Positions 1 through 7,444 of a stretch of 15,569 nt of DNA are shown piece after piece (positions within the stretch are counted from its first letter, which is position 1; each line of letters opens with the position of its first letter). A model generated the notes under the pieces. That model was not told the DNA's origin. It worked only from the letters and a program-made list of their open reading frames with translations, and made no database searches. Source of the DNA: Alphaproteobacteria bacterium (lineage in GTDB: Bacteria; Pseudomonadota; Alphaproteobacteria; Sphingomonadales; Sphingomonadaceae); assembly GCA_018830415.1 (NCBI GenBank), contig JAHJSJ010000128.1, positions 1 through 15,569 on the forward strand, written 5' to 3'. The position numbers and the translations under genes were made by a program.

Positions 1-34
1 AAGTGGGAACCGGTTTTCAGCACGATGCGACAAC
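1..34. repeat. Possible end of a dispersed intergenic repeat at the window edge
   Basis: The first 34 bases lie just beyond the stop codon of the TonB-like gene. They contain the perfect 8-bp palindrome AACCGGTT (8-15) within GTGGGAACCGGTTTTC. On the opposite strand this reads AAAACCGGTTCCCACTT. From memory, very similar strings recur between genes in many alphaproteobacteria. Only one side of the element is inside the window and no second copy is visible here, so the repeat call rests on recall. It could also be part of a transcription terminator for the minus-strand gene. Confidence 0.25.
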
Positions 35-39
35 AAAGA

Positions 40-861
40 TTAGCGCGGTGCCTGCCGCAGCGTGTAATCAATCCTGATCCGCACCCATGATCCGAATTGT
101 TCGCGCCCGCCAATCCGCGCGGGTCGGACACGGAACTGCCATGCAGCGGCCATCACCGCCCGGCCGATCTGCGACCCCGCAGGCGATTCGCCGAGCAGCA
201 CGCAATCCTCGACATAGTAATCGGGCACGGTCTTGCACGCGATCAGCGCAGCTCCCGGCCCGTTGGCGGTGGAGAGGTAGCCCGCCAGCTCGGAATCGGT
301 TGGTTCGCGGTACCAGCGCGCGGCGTATAGCGGCTCACCATTGGGCGCAGTGCCGACGCGTTGGCTGTCGCCTGCGGTGCGCGGGTTGCCGGTATCGGCG
401 GGGCCATAGGTGCGCCCCGGATTGATCTTGGCCGCAATGGTGGGCGATGGGCTCGGCTGCGGTTCGGGCTGCGGCGGCGCGGGCGGTGGCTCTGCGGAAG
501 GCTGCGGGTTCAGGCTCAACGGCGACAGACGCAAAGGTTCAGGCCGGGCGACTGGCTGCACAACTTGTTGAGTTGCAGTGGTTTCGGGCTGCCGTTCTGG
601 CGGCTGCTCAGGCTCGGGTTCAGGCGGCGCGGCGAAATCGGTCGCGGCAAATTCAGTGACGGTCTGCTTGCCATCCTCAGTACCTGCGATCCCCGCGCCG
701 AGCGTTAACAGCAACAGCACGATCAGCGCTTCGATGGCGATAGCGATGGCCAAGCTCGCCGCCTTGCGCCGCGCTGGCCCATGCCACAACGCGCCGAACC
801 GCACGACAAGCCCGTGCGGCTGTTCGGCCACCATTGTTGAGGGATCGTCTGAAATTGCCAA
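40..861 (-). CDS. TonB-like single-pass membrane protein with proline-rich linker
   Basis: The 273-residue product has a TonB-type layout. A short cytoplasmic N-terminus is followed by one hydrophobic segment (about residues 35-60), then a Pro/Glu/Gln-rich stretch (about 78-140) suited to spanning the periplasm. The C-terminal domain (about 170-268) has the TonB_C-like pattern of a Val-Glu-Asp-Cys strand, an 'sPaG...iGravmaAawqFrvrPa' helix and a final Trp-Val-Arg-Ile-Arg-Ile strand. TonB proteins pass energy from ExbB/ExbD to outer-membrane receptors; no exbB/exbD is nearby, so that role is inferred. The start taken is TTG at 861 with AAGGG 4 nt upstream. ATG at 834 would give 264 residues and has no visible ribosome binding site. 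It lies 53 nt downstream of comM on the same strand, so co-transcription is likely. It could instead be a TonB_C-domain envelope protein of other function. Confidence 0.7.
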   Translation of the reverse strand: MAISDDPSTMVAEQPHGLVVRFGALWHGPARRKAASLAIAIAIEALIVLLLLTLGAGIAGTEDGKQTVTEFAATDFAAPPEPEPEQPPERQPETTATQQVVQPVARPEPLRLSPLSLNPQPSAEPPPAPPQPEPQPSPSPTIAAKINPGRTYGPADTGNPRTAGDSQRVGTAPNGEPLYAARWYREPTDSELAGYLSTANGPGAALIACKTVPDYYVEDCVLLGESPAGSQIGRAVMAAAWQFRVRPARIGGREQFGSWVRIRIDYTLRQAPR

Positions 862-914
862 TGCGCCCTTGATCGGCCAGATTGCGGGGGAATGGTCCGG
901 CCTTGCGGTATTCC

Positions 915-2405
915 TTAACCCGTCATCAGGCGATAGGACAATGCCTCTGCAATATGGACCCGGCCCACCGTGTCTGCCCCGGCAAGATCGGCGATGGTGC
1001 GCGAAACCCGCAGCATTCTGGTGTATCCACGCGCTGACAACCGCAGTTTTTCTGCCGCTTGCAACAACAACGCCCGACCCGGCTCATCGGGCGTGGCAAA
1101 ATGTTCGAGCTTGTCGCCCTCCAGTTCCGCGTTTGATCGCACGCCCCGGCTGACTTGCACAGCGCGCGCTGCTGCAACCCGGCGGGCGACCTCGGCGCTG
1201 CCCTCAGCCGGCGGAGGCAGCGCCATGTCGACTGCGCTCACCGCTGCGACATGAACGTGGAGGTCGATTCGGTCGAGCAGCGGGCCGGACAATCGCGCCT
1301 GATAATCGCCCACGCAGCGCGGATATTTGTTGCAGTTCCTAGCCGGATCACCGGCATAGCCGCAGCGGCATGGGTTCATCGCCGCCACCAGCTGCACCCG
1401 CGCCGGAAAGGTCACATGGGCATTGGCGCGCGCGACATCGACCTTGCCGGTTTCGAGCGGCTGGCGCAGCGAATCGAGCACCGGGCGCTGGAATTCGGGC
1501 AGTTCATCGAGGAACAAGATTCCCAGATGCGCCAGACTGACCTCGCCGGGGCGAACTTTCAGCCCGCCGCCGGTCAGCGCCGCCATGCTGGCCGAATGGT
1601 GCGGCGCGCGGAAGGGGCGGGCGCGGCTGATCCGCCCTGCCTCAAGCGTGCCCGCCACCGATTGCACCATTGATACTTCGAGCGCTTCACCCGGCGTAAG
1701 GTCAGGCAGGATACCGGGCAGGCACGATGCTAGCAGGCTTTTCCCTGAACCCGGCGGGCCGACCATCAGCAGATTGTGTCCGCCAGCCGCCGCGATTTCG
1801 AGTGCGCGCTTGGCGGTTTCCTGACCCTTCACCTGCTTCATGTCCGCGCTGTGGACGACATCGGTGACTTCGCCGTGCGGCGGTTCCTGCAAGACAAGGC
1901 TGCCCTTCAGATGCCCCAGCAGGCTAACCAGATCGCGCGGGGCCAGCACCGGCACCCCGCTTGCCCAGCGCGCCTCCGGGCCTTGTTCGGCAGGGCAAAT
2001 CAGACCAACTCCCGCCTCGCTGGCATGCAGTGCAGCGATCAGCACGCCGGGGCTGGCAACCACCCGGCCATCAAGCGCCAATTCGCCCACCGCGATCCAG
2101 TCGCCCAGCTGTTCGGCATCGGTCACGCCCATCGCCGCCAGCAACGCCAGCGCAATCGGCAGGTCGTAATGCGACCCGTCCTTGGGCAGGTCTGCAGGCG
2201 AAAGGTTGATGGTGATCCGCTTGGGCGGCAGCGCCAGCCCCATCGCCGACAGCGCCGATTGCACCCGCTCGCGGCTTTCGCTGACCGCCTTGTCGGGCAG
2301 CCCGACCACGGTGAAACGCGGCACCCCGGGCGCAACCTGACACTGCACCTCCACGGCGCGCGCCTCCAGCCCGAGATAGGCAACTGTCCGAACCAGCGCG
2401 ACCAT
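915..2405 (-). CDS. comM: ComM/YifB family Mg-chelatase-like AAA+ ATPase
   Basis: The 496-residue protein is close to the usual family length of about 500. The N-terminal domain (1-about 165) carries the conserved VGLPDKAVSESRERVQSAL and INLSPADLPKDGSHYDLPIA blocks and has a Lon-protease-like fold in this family. The AAA+ core has Walker A GPPGSGKS at 216-223 and Walker B ILFLDE at 296-301. The FRAPHHSAS block lies at about 265-273 and a cysteine cluster, NPCRCGYAG...CNKYPRC, further on. The C-terminal Mg-chelatase-type domain ends SYRLMTG. In naturally competent bacteria ComM is a hexameric helicase that extends heteroduplex during integration of incoming DNA; its role in non-competent species is unclear. 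The ATG start at 2405 fits the conserved MVALVRTVAYLGLEA N-terminus. The gene is divergent from the exported protein at 2536, with 130 nt between them in which I see no convincing promoter. Confidence 0.95.
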   Translation of the reverse strand: MVALVRTVAYLGLEARAVEVQCQVAPGVPRFTVVGLPDKAVSESRERVQSALSAMGLALPPKRITINLSPADLPKDGSHYDLPIALALLAAMGVTDAEQLGDWIAVGELALDGRVVASPGVLIAALHASEAGVGLICPAEQGPEARWASGVPVLAPRDLVSLLGHLKGSLVLQEPPHGEVTDVVHSADMKQVKGQETAKRALEIAAAGGHNLLMVGPPGSGKSLLASCLPGILPDLTPGEALEVSMVQSVAGTLEAGRISRARPFRAPHHSASMAALTGGGLKVRPGEVSLAHLGILFLDELPEFQRPVLDSLRQPLETGKVDVARANAHVTFPARVQLVAAMNPCRCGYAGDPARNCNKYPRCVGDYQARLSGPLLDRIDLHVHVAAVSAVDMALPPPAEGSAEVARRVAAARAVQVSRGVRSNAELEGDKLEHFATPDEPGRALLLQAAEKLRLSARGYTRMLRVSRTIADLAGADTVGRVHIAEALSYRLMTG

Positions 2406-2535
2406 TCAGCGACCCCATTAACCCGTTTCAGATGGGTTTGTGCAGCTTGGCGAGAGACTTGTCGAGCGCTGCGGCGCGGTTTGGCAGGGATTTTGAAAGC
2501 ATATCTCTTGGCAATTCCGGAAGGCGGGCGGGCCG

Positions 2536-3591
2536 ATGGTGGCTTGGATGACACGCGCCCTCGCTCTGATTTCTGCCATGCTGATGGCCGCGCTCGCCCT
2601 GCTGTTGCCCGGCGGCGCGGCGGTTGCGCAATCGGATTGGGGCGCTGCCCGGCTGGTGAGCACGACTAGCTGGGTCGAGGAATGGGATCCGGCGACGCAG
2701 GCGTGGGTGCGCGTGGACGATCACGCTACCGAGGTTGCTATCGCAGCTTACGAGACCACCACCACGGTTGTGGAAGCGGGCGGCGTGACCATTACCGAGA
2801 CCATTACCACTGCGCCAACGCGCTTCATCGCGCAGCCGTTACGGCAGGCCGGGCAAGGCGCTGGCTTGGCGCAATTCGGCCCATTCCGCATGCTGGACGC
2901 GCGCCGTGCAGCCTTGGTGGCGAGCACTGATGCTGCCTCTCCGGCTGCATTTGCAGCGATGCTGGCGGCGTATCCGGGGTTGGAAGTGATCGATTTTGTC
3001 GATGCGCCGGGCACCAATAATGATCTCGCCAACCTCGAACTTGGCCGGGCGATCCGTGCGGCGGGGCTGGCCACCCATGTGCCTGACGGCGGATCAGCGC
3101 GGTCGGGTGCGGTCGAGCTGTTCCTTGCCGGAAACACGCGTACGATCGCGCCCGGCGCGCTGTTTGCGGTGCATTCATGGCGCGATGAACGCGGGCGCGA
3201 ACCCACCGATTTTGCGCCCGATGCGCCGGAAAATCGGCTCTATCTCGATTACTATGCCGAAATGGGGATGAGCGCGGATGACGCGCGGGCATTTTACGCG
3301 ATGACCAATTCGGTGCCGCATGCGGACGCATTGTGGCTGGGAGCCACCGATATGGCGCACTGGATCGCCCCACGCGACCCTTCGACCCGCGTGCTTCCGC
3401 CGCAACTTGAACCCTTGCTGCGCCGTGCGCTGGCCCGTTCTGGCAGGGCGCTGGTTGATGCGGCGCGGATGGGGTGGGCGGCGCCGGCCAAACCTCAGGC
3501 AATGCCCGGGTTCGCCTATGCCGATATTGGCCCGAAGAACTTGGCCGTGATAGACGCGCCCTTGCTTGACTCATGGCTGGCTTTCCCATAA
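2536..3591 (+). CDS. Exported COG3904-like protein with ClpP/crotonase-type fold
   Basis: The 351-residue protein has a clear signal peptide: a positive N-terminus, a hydrophobic core of Ala/Leu/Met, and likely cleavage after AAVAQ near residue 32. The middle (about 120-280) follows the pattern of predicted periplasmic ClpP-fold proteins: a short strand and helix, 'DAPGTNNDLANLELGRAIRAAGL', then SARSGAVELFLAG (187-199) and ALFAVHSW (208-215). The second serine (Ser190) sits where the nucleophile falls in the usual CASACTLIFLAG version. His213 follows 23 residues later, similar to the Ser-His spacing in ClpP, and Asp272 is a possible third member. Activity is not proven, since the Cys-x-Ser-x-Cys context is lost. 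GGAAGG at 2519-2524 is 11 nt from the ATG at 2536; ATG at 2548 is an alternative that keeps the signal peptide. Substrate and partners are unknown. Confidence 0.65.
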   Translation: MVAWMTRALALISAMLMAALALLLPGGAAVAQSDWGAARLVSTTSWVEEWDPATQAWVRVDDHATEVAIAAYETTTTVVEAGGVTITETITTAPTRFIAQPLRQAGQGAGLAQFGPFRMLDARRAALVASTDAASPAAFAAMLAAYPGLEVIDFVDAPGTNNDLANLELGRAIRAAGLATHVPDGGSARSGAVELFLAGNTRTIAPGALFAVHSWRDERGREPTDFAPDAPENRLYLDYYAEMGMSADDARAFYAMTNSVPHADALWLGATDMAHWIAPRDPSTRVLPPQLEPLLRRALARSGRALVDAARMGWAAPAKPQAMPGFAYADIGPKNLAVIDAPLLDSWLAFP

Positions 3592-3686
3592 GCGCCCGCG
3601 CCTGATCTTGGTCGTGGATTGCGGCTGTGAACGGTGCGTGTGCGAGATGCCTCTCGTCAGGGTGCCGATAATTTTTCGAGGATGAT

Positions 3687-3821
3687 ATGAAGCGGACTTT
3701 CCAACCCAGCAATCTCGTGCGCGCCCGTCGCCACGGTTTCTTCGCACGCAAGGCGACCCCCGGTGGTCGCAAGGTGTTGCGTGCCCGCCGCAACCGCGGC
3801 CGCAAAAAGCTTTGCGCGTAA
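3687..3821 (+). CDS. rpmH: 50S ribosomal protein L34
   Basis: This is a 44-residue, strongly basic protein beginning MKRTFQPSNLVRARRHGF and ending RRNRGRKKLCA, the standard alphaproteobacterial L34 at full length. L34 is one of the smallest large-subunit proteins and binds 23S rRNA. The start is fixed by the conserved MKRTFQPS and by GAGGA at 3678-3682, 4 nt before the ATG. It heads the rpmH-rnpA-yidD-yidC-engB block, and the 114 nt before rnpA hold four hairpins that may separate expression of the two genes. Confidence 0.98.
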   Translation: MKRTFQPSNLVRARRHGFFARKATPGGRKVLRARRNRGRKKLCA

Positions 3822-3827
3822 TTTTCT

Positions 3828-3927
3828 GGCGCCCTCAGGCGCCGGGCGCGGGCCATCCGGCCCGCTTGGCTTTCGCGGCATAAGCCGCGGCGGGCAGTCG
3901 CCCTTGCGGGCTCCCATTGGGAGCCCG
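3828..3927 (+). promoter_or_regulatory. Four tandem GC-rich hairpins between rpmH and rnpA
   Basis: Four perfect inverted repeats follow one another. GGCGCC pairs with GGCGCC (3828-3833/3838-3843, loop CTCA). GCGGGCC pairs with GGCCCGC (3848-3854/3859-3865, loop ATCC). CGCGGC pairs with GCCGCG (3874-3879/3884-3889, loop ATAA). CGGGCTCCC pairs with GGGAGCCCG (3907-3915/3919-3927, loop ATT). None has a long T-run, so they are not textbook intrinsic terminators. Position suggests partial termination or 3'-end protection of rpmH mRNA. The last stem ends 8 nt before the rnpA ATG and buries the only GGGAG near it, so it could also limit rnpA translation. The stems are seen in the sequence; the function is inferred. 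Confidence 0.55.
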
Positions 3928-3935
3928 TTTGTCAT

Positions 3936-4337
3936 ATGGTGGCCCCTGTGATCCCCGTTGTGATCTCCGTCCTCACCAAGCGCGCCGATTTTCTCAGCGC
4001 CAACGCTGGCACCCGCAATGCGCGCGCGGGGTTTGTGTTGCTCACCCGGCCCAATGGTGGGAAGGGCATTCGCTTTGGCATTACCGTGACCAAGAAAATC
4101 GGCAATGCCGTGGTGCGCAACCGGATGAAGCGGCGGTTCCGCGAATTGCTGCGCGCCGCCTTGCCCACGCAGGGCCTGCCCGATCACGACCACGTGCTGA
4201 TCGGCCGCGCGGGCGGAGTGGAGCGCGATTTTGCGCTGATGGCCGAAGAACTGACCAAGGCGCTTGACCGTGCGCGTGAAGGCAAGGGCGATCCGGCTGG
4301 CGGTCGTCGCCCAAGAAAAGGGAATCGCAAGCGATGA
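3936..4337 (+). CDS. rnpA: Ribonuclease P protein component
   Basis: The 133-residue basic protein is the protein subunit that helps the RNase P RNA bind pre-tRNA and mature its 5' end. The signature is plain: RADFLSAN near the N-terminus, then GITVTKKIGNAVVRNRMKRR, with the RNR core at Arg61-Asn62-Arg63. The C-terminal tail is Gly/Arg/Lys-rich. The ATG at 3936 adds about 10 residues before the usual VLTKRADF start; GTG at 3951 is a possible alternative. The only GGGAG nearby (3919-3923) lies in a hairpin stem 12 nt upstream. The stop overlaps the yidD start (ATGA at 4334-4337), implying translational coupling. Confidence 0.95.
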   Translation: MVAPVIPVVISVLTKRADFLSANAGTRNARAGFVLLTRPNGGKGIRFGITVTKKIGNAVVRNRMKRRFRELLRAALPTQGLPDHDHVLIGRAGGVERDFALMAEELTKALDRAREGKGDPAGGRRPRKGNRKR

Positions 4338-4543
4338 AACACATCCTCATCCTGATCGCGCGGCTGTGGCAAATCGGCCCGTCGCGCATTCTGCCGCCAA
4401 CCTGTCGTTATTCCCCATCGTGCAGCCAGTACGCGATCGAAGCGATCGGCAAATATGGCGCGTTCAAGGGTGGATGGATGACGACGAAGCGGCTATTGCG
4501 CTGCCAACCATGGGGTGGGTGCGGGCATGATCCGGTTCCTTGA
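4334..4543 (+). CDS. yidD: Membrane protein insertion efficiency factor YidD
   Basis: This 69-residue protein matches the YidD family along its length. It has a short amphipathic N-terminus (MKHILILIARLWQ), then PPTCRYSPSCSQYAIEAI with the paired cysteines, KGGWMTTKRLLRCQPWGG, and a short C-terminus ending HDPVP. YidD is a small inner-membrane-associated protein that assists insertion of membrane proteins and is nearly always encoded between rnpA and yidC, as here. Its start overlaps the rnpA stop by 4 nt. A 66-nt gap precedes yidC. Confidence 0.95.
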   Translation: MKHILILIARLWQIGPSRILPPTCRYSPSCSQYAIEAIGKYGAFKGGWMTTKRLLRCQPWGGCGHDPVP

Positions 4544-4609
4544 GGACTGGAAAGCGCACTGCCTTAACCCCATAATACACCTTGTTTCGCATTCTTTCAG
4601 GGCATCATC

Positions 4610-6355
4610 TTGGACAACCAGCGCAATCTTCTGCTCGCCGTCGTGCTTTCGGGCCTGCTCATTCTCGGGTGGGACGTCGGGATGCGGTATTTCTATCCCG
4701 AAGCTGCGCAGACCGCCTCCATCACCGATTCTGGCAGTCCGGCGCAGGCTGGCGCGGCTGCAGCAACGGGGGACATTGGTGCCGACGCCACGCTCGCGCA
4801 GAAAGTAACCCTCAAGGGTGCGCTCGCCAGCCCTGACCGGGTGATGATCGATACCCCGCGCGTTGCCGGTTCGATCAACCTTATTGGTGCGCGGATCGAT
4901 GACATCGTGCTCAAGGATTACCGCGAGACGGTGAAAAAGGATTCCGGCCCCGTGCGCCTGTTCGCGCCCGAAGGCACGCCGGGTCAGTATTTCGCTGAGT
5001 TCGGCTTCGTCACCGGAGGGCAGCGTCAACCTTCCACCGCGCTCTGGCAGGCGGACGGGGCAAAGCTTACGCCCGAAACACCGGTCACGCTGACCCGCAC
5101 CGATGCCGCCGGAGTGACCTACACCATCCGCTTCGCGATTGACGCCGATTACATGATTACCGCCGATCAGACGGCGACCAACGCCAGCGCTGCGGCGGCG
5201 ATTATCCAGCCGTTCGCGCTGATCAAGCGCACCAGCACGAATGCAACGCCCGATCAGTTTGTGGCCCATTCCGGCCCGGTGGGCGTGTTTGGCGGGACGC
5301 TGTGGGATCCGCATTCCTATGCTGAGTTGGCCGAGCTCGGCGGTGAGAAGCCCGAGGGCGCGGCCAGCTGGCTCGGCTTTACCGATCAATACTGGCTTGG
5401 CGCTCTGGTACCCGGAAAAGGCGAAACCGACAGCGTCGGCTTCCGTGCGCTGGGCGGTGAACTGTTCCGTTCCGACCTGCTCTATGCCGCCAAGACTGTC
5501 CCCGCAGGCGGCAAGCTGACGCAATCAACCCGTCTTTACGCAGGTGCCAAGGACAGCCTGATCCTCGACAAGTATCAGGACAGCGGCATCACCTATTTCG
5601 GCAAAGCGATCAGCTGGGGCTGGTTCGAGATCTTCGAAAAGCCGATCCTCTGGCTGCTGCGCACATTGAACGGCCTCGTCGGCAATTTCGGCGTGGCGAT
5701 TATCCTGCTGACGGTGATCATCCGCGGGCTGATGTTCCCGATCGCGCAAAAAGGCTTTGCCTCGATGGCGGGGATGAAGGCCGTTCAGCCCAAGATGAAA
5801 GAGATTCAGGAACGCTTCAAGGACGACAAGCAGCGCCAGCAGCAGGAAATCATGAAGCTGTACAAGGACGAGAAGGTCAATCCTTTGTCCGGCTGTCTGC
5901 CGATGCTGATCCAGATTCCGGTGTTCTTCGCGCTTTACAAGGTGTTGGTGCTGGCGATCGAGATGCGGCACGAACCTTTCACCTTGTGGATCAAGGATCT
6001 TTCGGTGCCCGATCCGGCGCATATCCTCAACCTGTTCGGGCTGCTGCCCTATGATGTGCCGGGCTTCCTGGCGATTGGGCCTTTGGCGGTGCTGCTGGGC
6101 ATCACCATGTGGCTGACCTTCCGGCTCAACCCGACCGCGATGGACCCGGTGCAGAAGCAGATGTTTGCGATCATGCCGTGGGTGTTGATGTTCGTGATGG
6201 CACCGTTTGCGGCGGGCCTGCTGCTTTACTGGGTGACGTCAAACATCCTTACTGTGGCACAGCAAAGCTATCTTTATTCCAAGCACCCGCAGCTCAAAGC
6301 CGCGAGCGCGAAGGAAAAAGAAGCCGCCGATCGCAAGAAATCGGCTGAGGGATAG
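4610..6355 (+). CDS. yidC: Membrane protein insertase YidC (Oxa1 family)
   Basis: The 581-residue protein has the Gram-negative YidC layout: an N-terminal anchor (about 6-26), a large periplasmic beta domain (about 60-340), and a C-terminal insertase core of five membrane helices. Core landmarks are the IIRGLMFP helix with the conserved groove arginine (Arg372), a cytoplasmic coiled hairpin (QPKMKEIQERFKDDKQR), NPLSGCLPMLIQIPVFFALYKVL and DPVQKQMFAIMPW. The tail is basic. YidC inserts and folds inner-membrane proteins, alone or with SecYEG. The start is TTG at 4610, supported by the conserved MDNQRNLLLAVV N-terminus and AGGG at 4599-4602, 7 nt upstream. No ATG would keep this N-terminus. Confidence 0.97.
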   Translation: MDNQRNLLLAVVLSGLLILGWDVGMRYFYPEAAQTASITDSGSPAQAGAAAATGDIGADATLAQKVTLKGALASPDRVMIDTPRVAGSINLIGARIDDIVLKDYRETVKKDSGPVRLFAPEGTPGQYFAEFGFVTGGQRQPSTALWQADGAKLTPETPVTLTRTDAAGVTYTIRFAIDADYMITADQTATNASAAAAIIQPFALIKRTSTNATPDQFVAHSGPVGVFGGTLWDPHSYAELAELGGEKPEGAASWLGFTDQYWLGALVPGKGETDSVGFRALGGELFRSDLLYAAKTVPAGGKLTQSTRLYAGAKDSLILDKYQDSGITYFGKAISWGWFEIFEKPILWLLRTLNGLVGNFGVAIILLTVIIRGLMFPIAQKGFASMAGMKAVQPKMKEIQERFKDDKQRQQQEIMKLYKDEKVNPLSGCLPMLIQIPVFFALYKVLVLAIEMRHEPFTLWIKDLSVPDPAHILNLFGLLPYDVPGFLAIGPLAVLLGITMWLTFRLNPTAMDPVQKQMFAIMPWVLMFVMAPFAAGLLLYWVTSNILTVAQQSYLYSKHPQLKAASAKEKEAADRKKSAEG

Positions 6356-6358
6356 CGC

Positions 6359-7045
6359 GTGACCGTGCACGACGAATCCGAACAGACCGCGCGCGAGGAA
6401 GCGGCCAGCAAGCTCTTTTCGGGGCCGGTCGATTTTCTGCTGTCCGCGCCGCAGCTGCAATTCCTGCCCGATCCGGTGGTGCCCGAAATCGCGTTTTGCG
6501 GGCGCAGCAATGTTGGGAAATCATCGCTGCTCAACGCACTCACCGGACGGCGGGCGATTGCGCGCGCTTCGGTGACGCCGGGGCGCACCCAGGAATTGAA
6601 CTTTTTCGATGTCGGGCGGCCCGAAGAAGGCGACCCGCTGCCGCTGTTCCGGCTGGTCGACATGCCCGGCTATGGCTTTGCCAAGGCACCGGTGAAGGTC
6701 GTGGGCAAGTGGAAAACGCTGGTCAAAAGCTACCTGCGCGGGCGGGCGGTGCTGGCGCGCACATTGGTGCTGGTCGATAGCCGCCACGGGCTGAAACACA
6801 CCGATCGCGACATGATGACGATGCTGGATGAAGCCGCTGCCAGTTACCGCGTGGTGCTGACCAAGGCCGACAAGATCAAGGCAAGCGAGCTGGAAGCAGT
6901 CGCCAATCGCACTGCTGACGAGATCAGAAAACACGTCGCCGCCTATCCCGAACTGCACATAACCAGCGCCGAAAAGGGTATGGGGATCGCGGCGCTGCGT
7001 GCCGCCGTTGTCAGCGATGCCTTGGGTGAAGACTGGGCGGGATAG
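6359..7045 (+). CDS. yihA: Ribosome biogenesis GTPase YihA/YsxC (EngB)
   Basis: The 228-residue TRAFAC-class GTPase is needed for late large-subunit assembly in studied bacteria. All G motifs are visible: G1 GRSNVGKS (48-55), a G2 threonine in VTPGRTQELNFF, G3 DMPGYG (101-106), G4 TKAD (168-171) and G5 TSAEKG (202-207). The length is typical, with a 35-residue N-terminal lead. The start is GTG at 6359, just 3 nt after the yidC stop, with a strong GAGGGA site (6347-6352) inside the last yidC codons, so the two are translated from one mRNA. In relatives the next gene is often argB (from memory); here the conserved block ends and an integrase relic follows. Confidence 0.97.
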   Translation: MTVHDESEQTAREEAASKLFSGPVDFLLSAPQLQFLPDPVVPEIAFCGRSNVGKSSLLNALTGRRAIARASVTPGRTQELNFFDVGRPEEGDPLPLFRLVDMPGYGFAKAPVKVVGKWKTLVKSYLRGRAVLARTLVLVDSRHGLKHTDRDMMTMLDEAAASYRVVLTKADKIKASELEAVANRTADEIRKHVAAYPELHITSAEKGMGIAALRAAVVSDALGEDWAG

Positions 7046-7131
7046 GCTGCCTGCGGCCAAAGCGAACATCGAAGCGCACCGGACCGAAGGCTGAGAGTGA
7101 CCGGCTGACGCCTGTAGGATCATGCGGAGGG

Positions 7132-7410
7132 GCTGAAGCCAAGCGGATCACGGAACTGACCACCTGAGATATCGAGCGCTTCGTCCGCGATGTCGAACAG
7201 GGAAAGTCGCGTAAGGACCAGAAACTCGGTCACCGTAAACGTATCGTCGTGCGCGGCGGACCTGGTGTGGCACGCAAGGCCTTTCGCGACCTCTCCGCCA
7301 TGTACAGCTTCGCTGTCCGCCGCGGACTGGTCGGCACCAACCCATGCGAGAAAGCAGTCGTCAGGAGGACAGATGGGCAGCCGCCTTCAGCGACGAACAA
7401 CATTGAATAG
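7132..7410 (+). pseudogene. Decayed fragment of a phage-type tyrosine integrase
   Basis: Read in the frame starting at 7132, the DNA gives AEAKRITELTT, a TGA stop (7165-7167), then DIERFVRDVEQGKSRKDQKL and, after a basic stretch, VRGGPGVARKAFRDL, SAMYSFAVRRGLVGTNPCEK. This is the central core-binding (SAM-like) region of P4/DUF4102-type integrases, including the usual 'FAVRRGL...NP' signature. Near 7371-7383 the frame appears to slip: the +2 frame continues AAFSDEQH, like the 'FLSDEEY' step that follows in intact proteins, and then stops at 7404-7406; the original frame stops at 7408-7410. The arm-binding domain and the catalytic domain (Arg, His-x-x-Arg, Tyr) are absent, so it cannot be active. 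The flanking 7046-7131 and 7411-7515 show no other gene, and no tRNA or att site is recognisable. Confidence 0.75.
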
Positions 7411-7434
7411 CACTGGTTCGGGTGTGCCGAGCAT

Positions 7435-7444
7435 TGCATATGCA
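7435..7444. promoter_or_regulatory. Palindrome TGCATATGCA upstream of the LacI-type gene
   Basis: A perfect 10-bp palindrome lies 72 nt before the chosen LacI start. A weak promoter could overlap it: TTGAAT at 7413-7418 and CATATG at 7437-7442, 18 nt apart. If so, a factor bound here would cover the -10 region, as in autoregulation. The palindrome is certain; the promoter match is poor and the role is a guess. Confidence 0.25.

Noticed and set aside
3592..3686. Replication origin or DnaA boxes near rpmH
   Set aside because: rpmH lies near dnaA/oriC in some bacteria, but no DnaA-box cluster, AT-rich unwinding region or dnaA gene is visible here.
2825..3856. Long minus-strand open frame opposite the exported protein and rpmH
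   Set aside because: It overlaps two well-supported plus-strand genes, is Arg/Pro/Ala-rich as expected from GC-rich antisense frames, and shows no domain.
4493..5524. Long minus-strand open frame opposite yidD and yidC
   Set aside because: It is antisense to clearly conserved yidD and yidC coding sequence; composition is that of a shadow frame and there is no family match.
7046..7131. tRNA gene or attachment site next to engB
   Set aside because: I looked for a tRNA 3' end or a direct repeat that an integrase would leave and found neither a cloverleaf nor a convincing repeat.
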